A stretch of 64,000 nt of DNA from Roseibium hamelinense (GCF_007830545.1 NZ_VLLF01000003.1:62001-126000), one strand, 5' to 3'. Numbered from the stretch's first letter, positions 8,756 through 18,504 are shown. Numbers and translations: made by a program. The notes: generated from the sequence alone by a model not told the origin.

Positions 8756-10642
8756 ATGACGGAAAATAGTGGTAACAAGAGAAGAATTAAGCTGCCTCTG
8801 ACGCGGATCATGGGGTTGGGATTCGGCGCTTTCGTCGCGTTAAGCCTTGCGCTTGTGCTGTTGTTGTCGGTCATCGCGAATTTTCAGAACACGTTTTCGC
8901 TGCTCAACGACAAGGCGATCCTCATCACGCAGTCGATGGAAACGCAGCTGCGCCGGCATTTTGAAGCCGTCAAACTTGCCGCCATCGGCTTGAAACCGTT
9001 TTTCGACGACGGCCCGCTTGATCCCGAAAACGTGGCCATGACAAAGCAGGAGCTGATGCTGGCCATCGTCGGCAATCCAACGGTGAGCGTCTTCGTCGTC
9101 ACCTTGCCCAACGGCATGAATTACGGCGTTTACAAGGAACCGGGACAACGGCCGGAAGCTTTCGACGGCCAAGTCCCGAGCCAGGGAGGCAAGACCTATG
9201 AGCTGCCGGAGATCGCCGTTGACAGTCCGCCGTCCTGGGGTCCTCTGGTCCACAACGAATATGGCCAGTATGCAAATGTATCGGTTCCGATTGTCCGCGA
9301 TGGCGAACTTGCCGGTATCCTGACGGCCGCAAGCTCGCTCGCGGATTTGAGCCGCAGCATCGCCAATCTGGATGAGGGGGCGGACGCGACCACCTTCATC
9401 ATCGCCAATGGCGATGAGATCATCATGCATTCTGACACGGCATGGCTGCAGACCGGAGGAAAGCCCGCTCTTGCGCTGCCTGCACCTCGTTTGGAGTTTG
9501 GTGATCCGGTCCTGAAAGCGGTCGGCGAGCGCGAGATTTTGCCTGAATTCCAAAGAGCGGCGGAGATGGGCATTGAAGTGTCGATGATCCCGGCGGCAGA
9601 TGATGAGTTCATCATGATGCGCGCGGTGATGCCCGGCTTCAGCGACGATCCCTGGGTGATCGGTCAGTATTTTCAAAGTGCGTCGATTTCGCGCGAGATC
9701 CAAAGGCTGGCCGGTTCCGCAGCTGTCGGGTTTGGCGCTTTGATCGTCGCTGTGGTGATCGCCGCATGGCTTGGGCGCCGGTTTGCGCGCCCTTTGCGCG
9801 AACTTGCGCGCCAGTCGGAAAAGGTCGGCACATTGTCCCTGGACGAGGTGGACCGTCTTCCGCGCAGCCGAGTTGCCGAGCTGGACCAGGTGGCTGTTGC
9901 TTTCAATGCCATGGTCGACGGTCTGAAGGCCATGAACACGTATGTCCCGAGATCCTTGTTCATCAAGCTGATGCGTTTGGGAGGACAGGACGCTGCTATA
10001 GCACGCGAGGCAGAGCTGACTGTGCTTTTCACTGATATCGTCGGATTTACCGCTATCTCGGAGCATATGAGCGCGACGGAATTGGCACAGAGCCTGAATT
10101 CGCATTTCGCCATACTTGTCGAGGCGGTCGAAAAGAACGGCGGCACGGTCGACAAGTTCATTGGCGACGGCATGCTCGCCTTCTGGGGCGCGCCCGATGC
10201 CCGGCCGGATCATGCCGAGGCGGCCGTTTCGACCGCGCGCCAGATCGCGATCGCGGTTCGCAAGGCGAATGATCGTGCCCGTGCCGAAGGCCGCGAGGGC
10301 ATTCAGTTGCGGATTGGCATTCATACAGGTCTGGCTGTTGTCGGGAATGTCGGCGCACTTGACCGCTGGAACTACACTGTGGTGGGTGACACCGTGAACA
10401 CGGCTGAACGGCTTCAGTCGCTCGGTCGGGAGGTTGCGATCTCCGACGAGGTCGTCATTCTGGCCAGCAGCGACACCATTGCCGCCCTTCCCAGCGAGGT
10501 GGCCAAAACCCATGCCGGTCTTTACAGCCTGCGCGGGCGATCCGAGTCTCTGGATGTCTGGAAGCTGGATCCATTTGTAGACGAAATCCGGCAGGCTGCC
10601 GATATCAAGTCCAGCGGCGCGGCATCGACCGCTGCGGAGTAA
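8756..10642 (+). CDS. Cache-HAMP class III adenylate/guanylate cyclase
   Basis: Membrane receptor cyclase of 628 residues. A transmembrane helix near residues 22-44 is followed by a periplasmic dCache-like sensor region to about residue 315. A second transmembrane helix (around 320-345) and a HAMP linker come next. The catalytic domain starts at about residue 418. It shows the first metal aspartate in LFTDIVGFT, the second in KFIGDGMLAFWG, and the Asn/Arg pair in GDTVNTAERLQ, so the enzyme looks active. The product is probably cAMP; cGMP cannot be excluded by eye. The neighbouring solute-binding protein could present a ligand, but that is speculation. Confidence 0.93.
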   Translation: MTENSGNKRRIKLPLTRIMGLGFGAFVALSLALVLLLSVIANFQNTFSLLNDKAILITQSMETQLRRHFEAVKLAAIGLKPFFDDGPLDPENVAMTKQELMLAIVGNPTVSVFVVTLPNGMNYGVYKEPGQRPEAFDGQVPSQGGKTYELPEIAVDSPPSWGPLVHNEYGQYANVSVPIVRDGELAGILTAASSLADLSRSIANLDEGADATTFIIANGDEIIMHSDTAWLQTGGKPALALPAPRLEFGDPVLKAVGEREILPEFQRAAEMGIEVSMIPAADDEFIMMRAVMPGFSDDPWVIGQYFQSASISREIQRLAGSAAVGFGALIVAVVIAAWLGRRFARPLRELARQSEKVGTLSLDEVDRLPRSRVAELDQVAVAFNAMVDGLKAMNTYVPRSLFIKLMRLGGQDAAIAREAELTVLFTDIVGFTAISEHMSATELAQSLNSHFAILVEAVEKNGGTVDKFIGDGMLAFWGAPDARPDHAEAAVSTARQIAIAVRKANDRARAEGREGIQLRIGIHTGLAVVGNVGALDRWNYTVVGDTVNTAERLQSLGREVAISDEVVILASSDTIAALPSEVAKTHAGLYSLRGRSESLDVWKLDPFVDEIRQAADIKSSGAASTAAE

Positions 10643-10658
10643 GCCGGCCGGACATGAC

Positions 10659-10681
10659 CGCGCATAATATTTTTATGCGCG
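10659..10681 (+). terminator. hairpin after the cyclase gene
   Basis: A perfect 9-bp stem CGCGCATAA / TTATGCGCG with a 5-base loop lies 17 bases past the stop codon and is followed by TGTGTTTG. It is likely a terminator despite the interrupted T-run. Confidence 0.55.
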
Positions 10682-10779
10682 TGTGTTTGCCAATCGTAAA
10701 CAGATCGGTGTTTTATTTGAGCGCGTGAGGCCAGCGAGAGTTCAAGCCGCACGCAGGTTTTTGATCGGAGGCTTGATCG

Positions 10780-11517
10780 ATTAACAAGCTCTTTGTTTCG
10801 TTGGTTTGTGTTCTCGTGGCAGCGCTTGTGCCGATTTGCGCGGCCGCGGCTGAAGAGCGTGTGACGATCCTTGCGGTGCACTATCCGCCATTCGAAATGG
10901 AAGAGCCGATCGATGGCTTGCGCGGCTTTGACTATGAGGTGGTGCTGGAGGCGTTCAAACGTGCCGGTATCGAGGCTGAAATCCAGTTCGTACCGTGGAA
11001 ACGGGCGATGAGCGATGTTGAGAACGGACAGGCCACCGGCGCCTTGTCTTGCGCGGACAGTCCGGAGCGCAGCGATCTGTTCTTTATCTCCGACAAAATC
11101 AGCGAGGAAAATTACGGCCTTTACACTCGAAAGGGGTTCAAAGGGCCGGTGCTGTCCAATATCGCAGATGTGGCGGGCGTTGCCGTCGCGGCCGTCTCCG
11201 GATACGCGATCTTCGATGAATTGAACAGCGCAGACGCGGTCGCGATCCCCCTGGCGGATGATCTTTCCGGGCTGAACATGCTGGACGTGGAGCGGTTCAA
11301 CTATCTGTATGCCGGCCGCCGGAACAATGATTTTCTGATCAAGCAACACGGACTAAGCGGAAAGTTCGATTTCACAGAGTTTCGCTCGATCAATTATCAC
11401 GTCTGCTTCTCAAAGGTTTATCCGGGCATAAACGACATCCTGCGGGCTTTTAATAAGGGTCTTGCAGAGGTACGGGCGGACGGAACCTATCAGGCGATTC
11501 ATAGCAAGTACCGGTAG
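10780..11517 (+). CDS. periplasmic solute-binding protein, family 3 (amino acid type), probable ATT start
   Basis: Exported binding protein of about 245 residues with the family 3 fold: an N-terminal lobe (ILAVHYPPFEM, GFDYEVVLEAFKRAG, VPWKRAM) and a closing C-terminal lobe. Only TTG and GTG codons from 10801 onward are conventional starts, and they cut off the basic n-region of the signal peptide. An ATT at 10780, eight bases after a clean GGAGG (10767-10771), gives MNKLFVSLVCVLVAALVPIC, a textbook signal peptide, and an in-frame TGA lies just upstream at 10774. No permease or ATPase gene is adjacent, so it may be an orphan sensor-type binding protein. Confidence 0.85.
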   Translation: MNKLFVSLVCVLVAALVPICAAAAEERVTILAVHYPPFEMEEPIDGLRGFDYEVVLEAFKRAGIEAEIQFVPWKRAMSDVENGQATGALSCADSPERSDLFFISDKISEENYGLYTRKGFKGPVLSNIADVAGVAVAAVSGYAIFDELNSADAVAIPLADDLSGLNMLDVERFNYLYAGRRNNDFLIKQHGLSGKFDFTEFRSINYHVCFSKVYPGINDILRAFNKGLAEVRADGTYQAIHSKYR

Positions 11518-11602
11518 TTGGAACGCATGTGATTGTGAGACGTTGGACGACATGTGAGGGCGTTCGACTGTCGCTTGCCGTCGTGTCAGCGTCATGATGT
11601 TG

Positions 11603-11618
11603 TGTGATCTGGATCATG
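11603..11618 (+). promoter_or_regulatory. candidate CRP/FNR-type site upstream of the peptide ABC operon
   Basis: TGTGA-N6-TCATG matches 8 of the 10 defined bases of the TGTGA-N6-TCACA consensus used by CRP-family regulators. It lies 115 bases before the first gene of the ABC operon, within a 215-base non-coding region. A single site of this quality can occur by chance. Confidence 0.25.
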
Positions 11619-11732
11619 GCATGGCAATTGTTCAGCCACCATTGCTAAGTGACTGGCAAATGTGGTTGTCTTTACCTGGTTGAGCGGGTTTAAACACCCT
11701 GCCGGCGGACACTGTGAAGGAGGGGAACAACA

Positions 11733-13619
11733 GTGAACGTGCTGTCAATCGATGGTCTGACTGTCGATTTTAACACCGCGGAAGGCAAGGTCCGCGCGGT
11801 GGACGACGTGTCTTTTGCTGTGCCCGAGAACAAAACCGTTGCTTTGGTGGGGGAGTCCGGGTCCGGGAAGACCGTGATCTCACAAACCATCATGGGGCTG
11901 CTGCCGACAATGGCGGACATCACCGAAGGGCATGTTGTTCTCAGCGACCCGCATGGCAAAGTCCCCCCGGTGGACATTGCAACGCTGGACCGCAAGGGAA
12001 AGACCATGCGGAGCCTGCGCGGCAACCGGATATCGATTATCTTTCAGGAACCCATGACATCCTTGTCGCCGCTGCACACGATCGGCGACCAGATTGGCGA
12101 GGCCGCCGTCTTGCACCGGGACTGCAGCGCCGCCGAGGCGCGCGATCTAACCCAGGAGATGTTGCGGCTGGTCCAGTTTCCCGATCCCAAACGCGGACTG
12201 GACACCTATCCCTTTGAGCTGTCCGGCGGCCTTCGCCAGCGCGCCATGATCGCAATGGCAATGATATGCCATCCCGCATTGTTGATTGCCGATGAGCCGA
12301 CAACAGCGCTCGATGTCACGATCCAGGCGGAAATCCTGAAGCTGATCAAGGATGTGCAGGCCGAATTAAAAATGTCGGTTCTGATGATCACGCACGATTT
12401 CGGGGTCGTCGCCAACATGGCAGACGAGGTCGTCGTGATCTATCACGGCCGCATCATGGAAAAGGGCACTGCGCAGGACCTTTTCTCCAACCCCAAACAC
12501 GACTATCTCAAAGCGCTTCTCAACGCCGTGCCCAGCTTCAATATGGACCGGGACGAACGGCTGATGCCCATCCGGCCGATCGAGGTCAAGGCAGATTCGC
12601 TCAAACAGCGCGGAACCGCGAGCAAGGTGGCGCCGGGCCAGCCTCTTGTTGAGATGCACGATGTCGTTAAGGAATTCACCTTGCGCAAGGGTGGTCTGTT
12701 TTCGACCAAGCCTGCCAGTGTCCGCGCGCTCGACATGATCAATCTCACCATCAAGAAGGGCGAATGCCTCGGCCTTGTTGGCGAATCCGGCTCGGGCAAA
12801 ACCACTGCGGCAAAAGCGATCTTGCGGGCGATTGAAATCGAAGAGGGAACCATCCGTTACAATCATGGCAGCGGCCTTGAGAATGTTCACAAACTCCGCG
12901 GCCCGGATCTTCTGGACTACCGGCGCCGTGTCCAGCTGATTTTCCAGGATCCGTTTTCCTCGCTTAATCCGCGCATGACCGTGAACGATATCCTGACCGA
13001 GCCGCTGCAGATCCACAATATCGGCACCGCGGCAGAGCAGGCGGAAAGGGCGCGGTCCCTGATGGATCTTGTCGGGCTGGATCCGCGCTTCCTGCGCCGG
13101 TATCCGCATTCGTTCTCGGGCGGGCAGCGTCAGCGGATCGGCATAGCGCGCGCACTCGCACTCAACCCGGAATTCATATTGTGCGATGAGCCTACTTCCG
13201 CACTGGATGTCTCCGTCCAGGCGCAGATCCTCAACCTGCTTCAGGATCTGAAACGGGATCTCAACCTGACCTACCTGTTTGTGAGTCACAACCTGGCCGT
13301 GGTCGACTACATTGCCGACCGCATAGCCGTGATGTGCCGGGGCAGGCTGGTTGAGGTTGGCGAGACCCGCGAAGTGGTCTCCAATCCGCTTCATCCATAC
13401 ACCCGGGCGCTGCTGTCGGCTGTGCCCGAACCGGATTTGAACACCCCGCTCGATTTTGCGGCGCTTGATGCCAATCGCGCCTCCGAGCCGGGTGAATGGC
13501 CTGAGCCGTTCCGTGTGGTGGACGGGATCGAGCCGGTACTCATTGAAATGGAACCAAACCATTTCGTTTGCGCACCCGGGATGAAAACCCGGGGCGCCCT
13601 TGAGGGGACTGCCGCATGA
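11733..13619 (+). CDS. ABC transporter ATPase, two fused domains (peptide/oligosaccharide uptake)
   Basis: 628-residue fusion of two ATP-binding domains, equivalent to DppD plus DppF or to YejF. Domain 1 has Walker A GESGSGKT near residue 38, signature LSGG and Walker B LLIADEPT. Domain 2 has Walker A GESGSGKT near 350, signature FSGGQRQRIG and Walker B FILCDEPTSALD. The GTG start at 11733 has GGAGGGG upstream. Its stop overlaps the start of the binding-protein gene (ATGA). It powers the two permeases encoded downstream; the whole set is one operon. Confidence 0.96.
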   Translation: MNVLSIDGLTVDFNTAEGKVRAVDDVSFAVPENKTVALVGESGSGKTVISQTIMGLLPTMADITEGHVVLSDPHGKVPPVDIATLDRKGKTMRSLRGNRISIIFQEPMTSLSPLHTIGDQIGEAAVLHRDCSAAEARDLTQEMLRLVQFPDPKRGLDTYPFELSGGLRQRAMIAMAMICHPALLIADEPTTALDVTIQAEILKLIKDVQAELKMSVLMITHDFGVVANMADEVVVIYHGRIMEKGTAQDLFSNPKHDYLKALLNAVPSFNMDRDERLMPIRPIEVKADSLKQRGTASKVAPGQPLVEMHDVVKEFTLRKGGLFSTKPASVRALDMINLTIKKGECLGLVGESGSGKTTAAKAILRAIEIEEGTIRYNHGSGLENVHKLRGPDLLDYRRRVQLIFQDPFSSLNPRMTVNDILTEPLQIHNIGTAAEQAERARSLMDLVGLDPRFLRRYPHSFSGGQRQRIGIARALALNPEFILCDEPTSALDVSVQAQILNLLQDLKRDLNLTYLFVSHNLAVVDYIADRIAVMCRGRLVEVGETREVVSNPLHPYTRALLSAVPEPDLNTPLDFAALDANRASEPGEWPEPFRVVDGIEPVLIEMEPNHFVCAPGMKTRGALEGTAA

Positions 13620-15511
13620 GCATACTGAAAACGGGAGGCCTTGCCGGCCTCGCGCTCGCCTTGGCCGGGATAGGGTCGGCCTGGGCGCTGGATTTGAAAG
13701 AAACACCGGATGTTGATCCGTCCCTGCCGCCGGTTGCGGAGCGGGTGCCTGATGAGCCGCTGGTTGTCGACATGGAAGGCAAGGGCCGGACCATCGGCAC
13801 ACCGGGAGGCACACTCAACACACTGATCGGCCGCTCAAAAGACGTTCGCCTGATCAACGTGTGGGGCTATGCCCGGCTGGTTGGCTACGACAGCGAGCTC
13901 AATCTCGTTCCCGATATCCTGGAGGATGTCGAAGTCGAAGAGGGCCGCATCTTCACGCTGGAAACCCGCGAAGGGCACAAATGGTCGGATGGCCATCCGT
14001 TCGGCGCGGAAGACATCCGCTACTGGTATGAAGATATCGCGCTGAATGAAAACCTGACGCCGTCCGGCCTGCCGCCGTTCATGTTGTCGGACGGGAAGCC
14101 GCCGAAATTCGAAGTTCTGGATGAAACGACGGTCCGTTTCACATGGGACACTCCGAACCCGCTATTTCTGCCCGAATTGGCCAAGTCGCGTCCGCCGTTC
14201 ATTTACCGTCCTGCTCATTACCTGAAACAGTTCCACGAAAAATATGGCGACCCGGAAACGATTAAGGCCGAAGCCGCCAAGGTAAAGGCACGGTCCTGGG
14301 CACCGTTACACAACAAAAAAGACGACATGTACAACGCACTCAATCCAGACATGCCGTCTCTTCAACCCTGGATCCGCACTGATAACGGCAGCGACTTACG
14401 CTTTGTTCTAACGCGCAACCCCTACTACCACCGGTTGGACACTGCCGGTCAGCAGCTGCCCTATATCAGCGAAGTCATCATGACGGTCGCGGACAGCAAA
14501 CTGATCCCGGCCAAGGCGCAGGCGGGCGAGACCGATCTCCAGGCCCGGAATCTGAGTTTTGCCGACATAACGGTCTTGAAGCAGGGCGAAGCCCAGCAAG
14601 GCTATACGACGGCGCTGTGGTCCAACTCCAAGGGAGCGGAAATCTCGATACTGCCAAACCTGACCGTTGCCGACCCGGACTGGCGCAAGCTGTTGCGCGA
14701 CAAGCGGTTCCGCCACGCGCTGTCCTATGGGATCGACCGCGAAATGGTCAACCGTGTGCTGTTTTTCGGGCTAGGCAAGACGGGAAATGACACCGTGCTG
14801 CCCGCAAGTCCGCTGTTCAAGCCGGAATACCGGACGAAACATGCGGTTTACGATCCGGAAAAAGCCAATGATCTGCTGGATCAGATTGGACTGACCGAGC
14901 GCAACAATGACGGCGTCCGCTTGATGGAAAACGGCAAGCCGCTCGAAATCATCATTGAAACCTATGGCGAAAGCCAAACGGAAGCCGATGCGCTGGAGCT
15001 TGTGTCGGAAAACTGGAAAGACATTGGCGTTAAGCTCTACATTAAGCCCAGCCAGCGCGACATCGTCCGCGAACGGGCGATCACCGGCGATCTGGTGATG
15101 TCTGTCACACCCGGTCTGGAAAACGGCATCGCAACGTCGGAAATGCCGCCCACCGATCTGGCCCCCGCGCGTGGCGATCTGCTTCTTTGGCACGATTGGG
15201 GCGATTATTACGAGACCAAGGGCGAGGGCGGTGAAAAGCCGGACTGGGCGCCGGCCATCCGCCTCATGGAGCTCTACGCTGCGTGGAACAGTTCGGCATC
15301 ACCGGAAGAGCGCACCGGGATCTGGCATGAAATGCTGGAAATCAACGCGGAAGAGACCATCCGCATCGGCCTCGTAGCTGAAGTGCCGCAGCCGGTCTTG
15401 ATCAACGGCGTCAAGAATGTTCCCCAAACCGCGATCTACGGCTGGGATCCGGGGGCACATTTCGGTCTGCACCGGATGGATGAATTTTACCTCAGCGATA
15501 CAAAGCGCTGA
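13616..15511 (+). CDS. ABC transporter substrate-binding protein, family 5 (peptide/nickel/oligosaccharide type)
   Basis: Exported 631-residue binding protein. The signal peptide is cleaved near residue 24 (GSAWA-LD). Family 5 hallmarks follow: a long N-terminal lobe with EGHKWSDGHPFGAEDIRYWY, then KRFRHALSYGIDREMVN in the second lobe. It feeds substrate to the permease pair downstream. Binding proteins of this subgroup in rhizobia take up peptides or small oligosaccharides; the substrate here cannot be assigned. The start overlaps the ATPase stop by four bases. Confidence 0.94.
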   Translation: MSILKTGGLAGLALALAGIGSAWALDLKETPDVDPSLPPVAERVPDEPLVVDMEGKGRTIGTPGGTLNTLIGRSKDVRLINVWGYARLVGYDSELNLVPDILEDVEVEEGRIFTLETREGHKWSDGHPFGAEDIRYWYEDIALNENLTPSGLPPFMLSDGKPPKFEVLDETTVRFTWDTPNPLFLPELAKSRPPFIYRPAHYLKQFHEKYGDPETIKAEAAKVKARSWAPLHNKKDDMYNALNPDMPSLQPWIRTDNGSDLRFVLTRNPYYHRLDTAGQQLPYISEVIMTVADSKLIPAKAQAGETDLQARNLSFADITVLKQGEAQQGYTTALWSNSKGAEISILPNLTVADPDWRKLLRDKRFRHALSYGIDREMVNRVLFFGLGKTGNDTVLPASPLFKPEYRTKHAVYDPEKANDLLDQIGLTERNNDGVRLMENGKPLEIIIETYGESQTEADALELVSENWKDIGVKLYIKPSQRDIVRERAITGDLVMSVTPGLENGIATSEMPPTDLAPARGDLLLWHDWGDYYETKGEGGEKPDWAPAIRLMELYAAWNSSASPEERTGIWHEMLEINAEETIRIGLVAEVPQPVLINGVKNVPQTAIYGWDPGAHFGLHRMDEFYLSDTKR

Positions 15512-15522
15512 TATCAACAAAT

Positions 15523-15546
15523 GCCTGCCCGGCTGACAGGGCAGGC
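15523..15546 (+). repeat. intercistronic hairpin between binding-protein and permease genes
   Basis: A perfect 8-bp inverted repeat GCCTGCCC / GGGCAGGC with an 8-base loop and no T-run. Such stems after binding-protein genes usually stabilise the upstream mRNA or partly attenuate transcription, so that binding protein is made in excess of permease. Confidence 0.6.
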
Positions 15547-15601
15547 GAAACGGGGTTGAAAACGCCTTCCGGACAAGACGGGAGGTCAAGGGGCTGACGG
15601 G

Positions 15602-16627
15602 ATGATCTATTATATGGTGCGCAGGATCCTGACGATGATCCCGACCCTGCTTGTCATTAGCTTCTTGATTTTCCTCATAATCGAACTTCCCGCCGGTGAC
15701 TACATTTCCAACCAGATTGCAGCTCTGAGAACCAGCGGCGAAAGCGCGTCTATTGCCAAGCTGGAGTTCCTGCGCAAAGAATTCGCGCTCGACCGGCCGT
15801 TTTTCGAACGATACCTGATCTGGATCGGCGCATGGCCGGGTCCCAATGGCTTCGACGGGCTGTTGCAGGGCAATTGGGGCTGGTCGTTCGAGTTCGACAA
15901 GCCGGTGAACGAGGTCGTCGGCCCGACCCTGCCGCTGACCATCGTGCTGAACTTCGCCACCATCTTGTTCGTTTACATCGTGTCGTTTCCGATCGGCATG
16001 TATTCGGCCACCCGGCAGTACTCGTGGGGCGACTACGGGTTCACTTTTCTGGGCTATCTCGGCCTTGCAGTCCCGAACTTCCTGCTGGGCCTGATCCTGC
16101 TTTATCTGTTCAACCGCTGGTTCGGCCTGTCAGTCGGCGGTTTGATGGCACCTGAATACATCGACCAGCCTTTCAGCTTCGACAAGCTGATGTCGATCCT
16201 TGCCCATCTGATTGTTCCGACCATCGTCATCGGCACATCCGGAACGGCGGCGATGATCCGGCGTTTGCGCGCCAATCTGCTGGACGAATTGCACAAACAA
16301 TATGTCACGACCGGCCGCGCAAAGGGCCTGACAGAGCGAAAACTCCTGACTAAGTACCCGTTGCGCATGGCTTTAAATCCGTTCATTTCCGACATTGGCA
16401 ACCTGATCCCCTCGCTGGTGTCCGGGTCGGTCATCGTCTCGGTGGTCTTGAACCTGCCGACCGTTGGCCCCGTGCTCTTGTCGGCCCTTCAAAGTCAGGA
16501 CCAGTTCCTGGCCGGATTCATTCTTCTGTTCGTTGCAGTGCTGACCCTGTTCGGCATGCTGGTGTCGGATATCTTGCTGGCGGTGCTTGATCCGAGAATC
16601 CGACTGGGCGGGAGGGCCGCCTCATGA
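15602..16627 (+). CDS. ABC transporter permease (DppB-like)
   Basis: 341-residue inner-membrane permease with six predicted helices and the DppB-type N-terminal helix (YMVRRILTMIPTLLVISFLI). The cytoplasmic EAA loop, which docks on the ATPase, lies at about residues 230-255 (KQYVTTGRAKGLTERKLL). It forms a heterodimer with the next gene product. The stop overlaps the next start (ATGA), indicating translational coupling. Confidence 0.95.
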   Translation: MIYYMVRRILTMIPTLLVISFLIFLIIELPAGDYISNQIAALRTSGESASIAKLEFLRKEFALDRPFFERYLIWIGAWPGPNGFDGLLQGNWGWSFEFDKPVNEVVGPTLPLTIVLNFATILFVYIVSFPIGMYSATRQYSWGDYGFTFLGYLGLAVPNFLLGLILLYLFNRWFGLSVGGLMAPEYIDQPFSFDKLMSILAHLIVPTIVIGTSGTAAMIRRLRANLLDELHKQYVTTGRAKGLTERKLLTKYPLRMALNPFISDIGNLIPSLVSGSVIVSVVLNLPTVGPVLLSALQSQDQFLAGFILLFVAVLTLFGMLVSDILLAVLDPRIRLGGRAAS

Positions 16628-17811
16628 GCGACGTCTTCGACCCGAAAAAGCCGGTGGACGAACACCGGGCCGAACATTATGTCGATCCGCGCCCCTTCAA
16701 TCCCGAGACGGTCGAAGAGCTGTCGGAAGAGCAGGAGCGCTATTATCAGGCCTCGCAATGGCAAATCATGTGGTGGAAGTTCAAGCGCCACAAGCTCGCG
16801 GTCTGGTCGGGTGTCATTCTGATCCTGTTTTACCTGTGCGTGCCGTTTGCCGAGGTGATTGCGCCGTATACGCCGAACACGCGTGACAGCCAGCATCTTT
16901 ATGCGCCGCCACAGCCGGTGCATCTGTTTCATGAAGGTGAGTTTGTCGGGCCGTTCGTCTACGGCATGAAATCCGAAATCGACATGACCAACTTGAAATG
17001 GGTGTTCACGCCGAATTATGACGACGTGCAACCGATCCGGTTTTTCTGCTCCGGCGATCCCTATGAGTTCTGGGGGCTGTTCGATGCCGACTTCCACCTG
17101 TTCTGCCCGGCAGAGGGCGGTTCGCTTTTTTTGCTTGGGACGGACCGCCTGGGCCGTGACCAGCTGTCGGGTCTGATCTATGGCGCGCGGCTGTCACTTA
17201 CGGTCGGTCTGATCGGGGTCGCGATCTCGATCATACTCGGCCTGTTCTTCGGTGGATTGGCCGGCTATTTCGGCGGTTTTGTCGACAGCGCGATCCAGCG
17301 GCTGATCGAAATCATGCGCTCCCTGCCGGAATTGCCCTTGTGGATGGCGCTGTCGGCCGCCCTGCCGGTGACCTGGAACCCGGTCTGGATCTATTTCGGA
17401 CTCACGGTCATCCTCGGGCTGCTGGATTGGCCGGGTCTTGCGCGCGCTGTGCGCTCCAAGCTGTTGTCCTTGCGCGAGGAAGAATACGCCAAGGCGGCGG
17501 TTTTGATGGGCGCCAAGCCCAAGCGCGTCATTACACGGCACCTGTTGCCGGGCTTTACCAGCCACATCATTGCCTCTGCGTCCTTGTCGATCCCGTCGAT
17601 GATCCTGGGGGAAACCGCGCTGTCCTTCCTCAATCTGGGGCTCAGACGGCCCTCAGTCTCCTGGGGCGTCTTGTTGAACGAGGCGCAGAACATTTCGGTG
17701 GTGACCGTCTATCCATGGCTGATGGCGCCGGTCATCCCCATCATCATTGTGGTTCTGGCGTTCAATTTCCTGGGCGATGGTTTGCGCGACGCGGCTGATC
17801 CCTATAAGTGA
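16624..17811 (+). CDS. ABC transporter permease (DppC-like) with periplasmic insertion
   Basis: 395-residue partner permease. A long cytoplasmic N-terminus (about 50 residues) precedes the first helix. Then comes a periplasmic segment of about 110 residues (after APYTPNTRDSQH) that is longer than in classic DppC, followed by LGTDRLGRDQLSGLIYGARLS, the family core, and the EAA loop around residue 290. Long periplasmic insertions are known in the subgroup linked with large double-domain ATPases. It is the last gene of the operon. Confidence 0.94.
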   Translation: MSDVFDPKKPVDEHRAEHYVDPRPFNPETVEELSEEQERYYQASQWQIMWWKFKRHKLAVWSGVILILFYLCVPFAEVIAPYTPNTRDSQHLYAPPQPVHLFHEGEFVGPFVYGMKSEIDMTNLKWVFTPNYDDVQPIRFFCSGDPYEFWGLFDADFHLFCPAEGGSLFLLGTDRLGRDQLSGLIYGARLSLTVGLIGVAISIILGLFFGGLAGYFGGFVDSAIQRLIEIMRSLPELPLWMALSAALPVTWNPVWIYFGLTVILGLLDWPGLARAVRSKLLSLREEEYAKAAVLMGAKPKRVITRHLLPGFTSHIIASASLSIPSMILGETALSFLNLGLRRPSVSWGVLLNEAQNISVVTVYPWLMAPVIPIIIVVLAFNFLGDGLRDAADPYK

Positions 17812-17880
17812 TCATTGAACAACAAGAGCATTTGACCGCCGCGCCCGACAGGGCGGCGGCGGCCGCAATTTGGAGCATCC

Positions 17881-18474
17881 ATGTCGAAGAACGCGAGCAC
17901 CGCTGAAGGTTGGGACGAGGAATATGAAGCCGGGCGCTGGGCGTTTTTGCGATCGCTGCCGGAAAGCGGCCGCTACGGCATCATCGGCATGTGGTTGAAC
18001 CTGACGAATTCCAACAAGCATGTGCTGGATATCGGCTGCGGCGAGGGGCTTTTGTACGAGCGTCTGGCGCCGATGGGGCTGCAAAAATACGTCGGTATCG
18101 ACCTGTCCCCGGCCTCGCTTGAAATCGCAAATGTCGATCCGGCTGCCGCGTCGCTGCGCGCGGCCGACATGCACACGTTTCAGCCTGAAGCGGGTGAAAC
18201 CTTCTCCGCAATTGTCTTCAACGAAGTGCTGCATTTTGCAGAGAACCCGGGTGCGCTGGTGTCACGCTACGTGCCTTTCCTGAAGCCGGACGGGGTCATC
18301 GCACTGTCCATGTACGCGCCCAAACGCCCGGAAAGCGGGGCCAACAAGCTGATTGCCAGGCTGTGGGAGGCCACAGATGATACACATGCCTTCGAAGTCC
18401 TCGACGATTACCGGCTTGTTTCAGACAAGAAAGGTGTGACCTGGCGCATGCGGCTGGTCAAACCGGCCGGGTAA
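17881..18474 (+). CDS. class I SAM-dependent methyltransferase
   Basis: 197-residue soluble protein. SAM motif I is VLDIGCGEGLLYERL near residues 49-63, followed by YVGIDLS (motif post I) and IVFNEVLHFAENPGALV. The fold is the UbiE/Ubie-like Methyltransf_11/23 class, and the acceptor is unknown. It starts 69 bases after the ABC operon in the same direction and ends at a strong terminator, so it may be the operon's last cistron. A GC-rich imperfect stem lies in the gap. Confidence 0.85.
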   Translation: MSKNASTAEGWDEEYEAGRWAFLRSLPESGRYGIIGMWLNLTNSNKHVLDIGCGEGLLYERLAPMGLQKYVGIDLSPASLEIANVDPAAASLRAADMHTFQPEAGETFSAIVFNEVLHFAENPGALVSRYVPFLKPDGVIALSMYAPKRPESGANKLIARLWEATDDTHAFEVLDDYRLVSDKKGVTWRMRLVKPAG

Positions 18475-18504
18475 CGGAGCCCAGCATCGTCAAACGGAAT
18501 TTGA

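Noticed and set aside
8840..10513. 557-codon open frame opposite the Cache-HAMP cyclase
   Set aside because: The plus-strand cyclase has all expected motifs; the antisense product is Arg/His/Gln-rich with no fold signature.
12366..13814. 482-codon open frame opposite the fused ABC ATPase
   Set aside because: Antisense shadow of an unmistakable two-domain ATPase.
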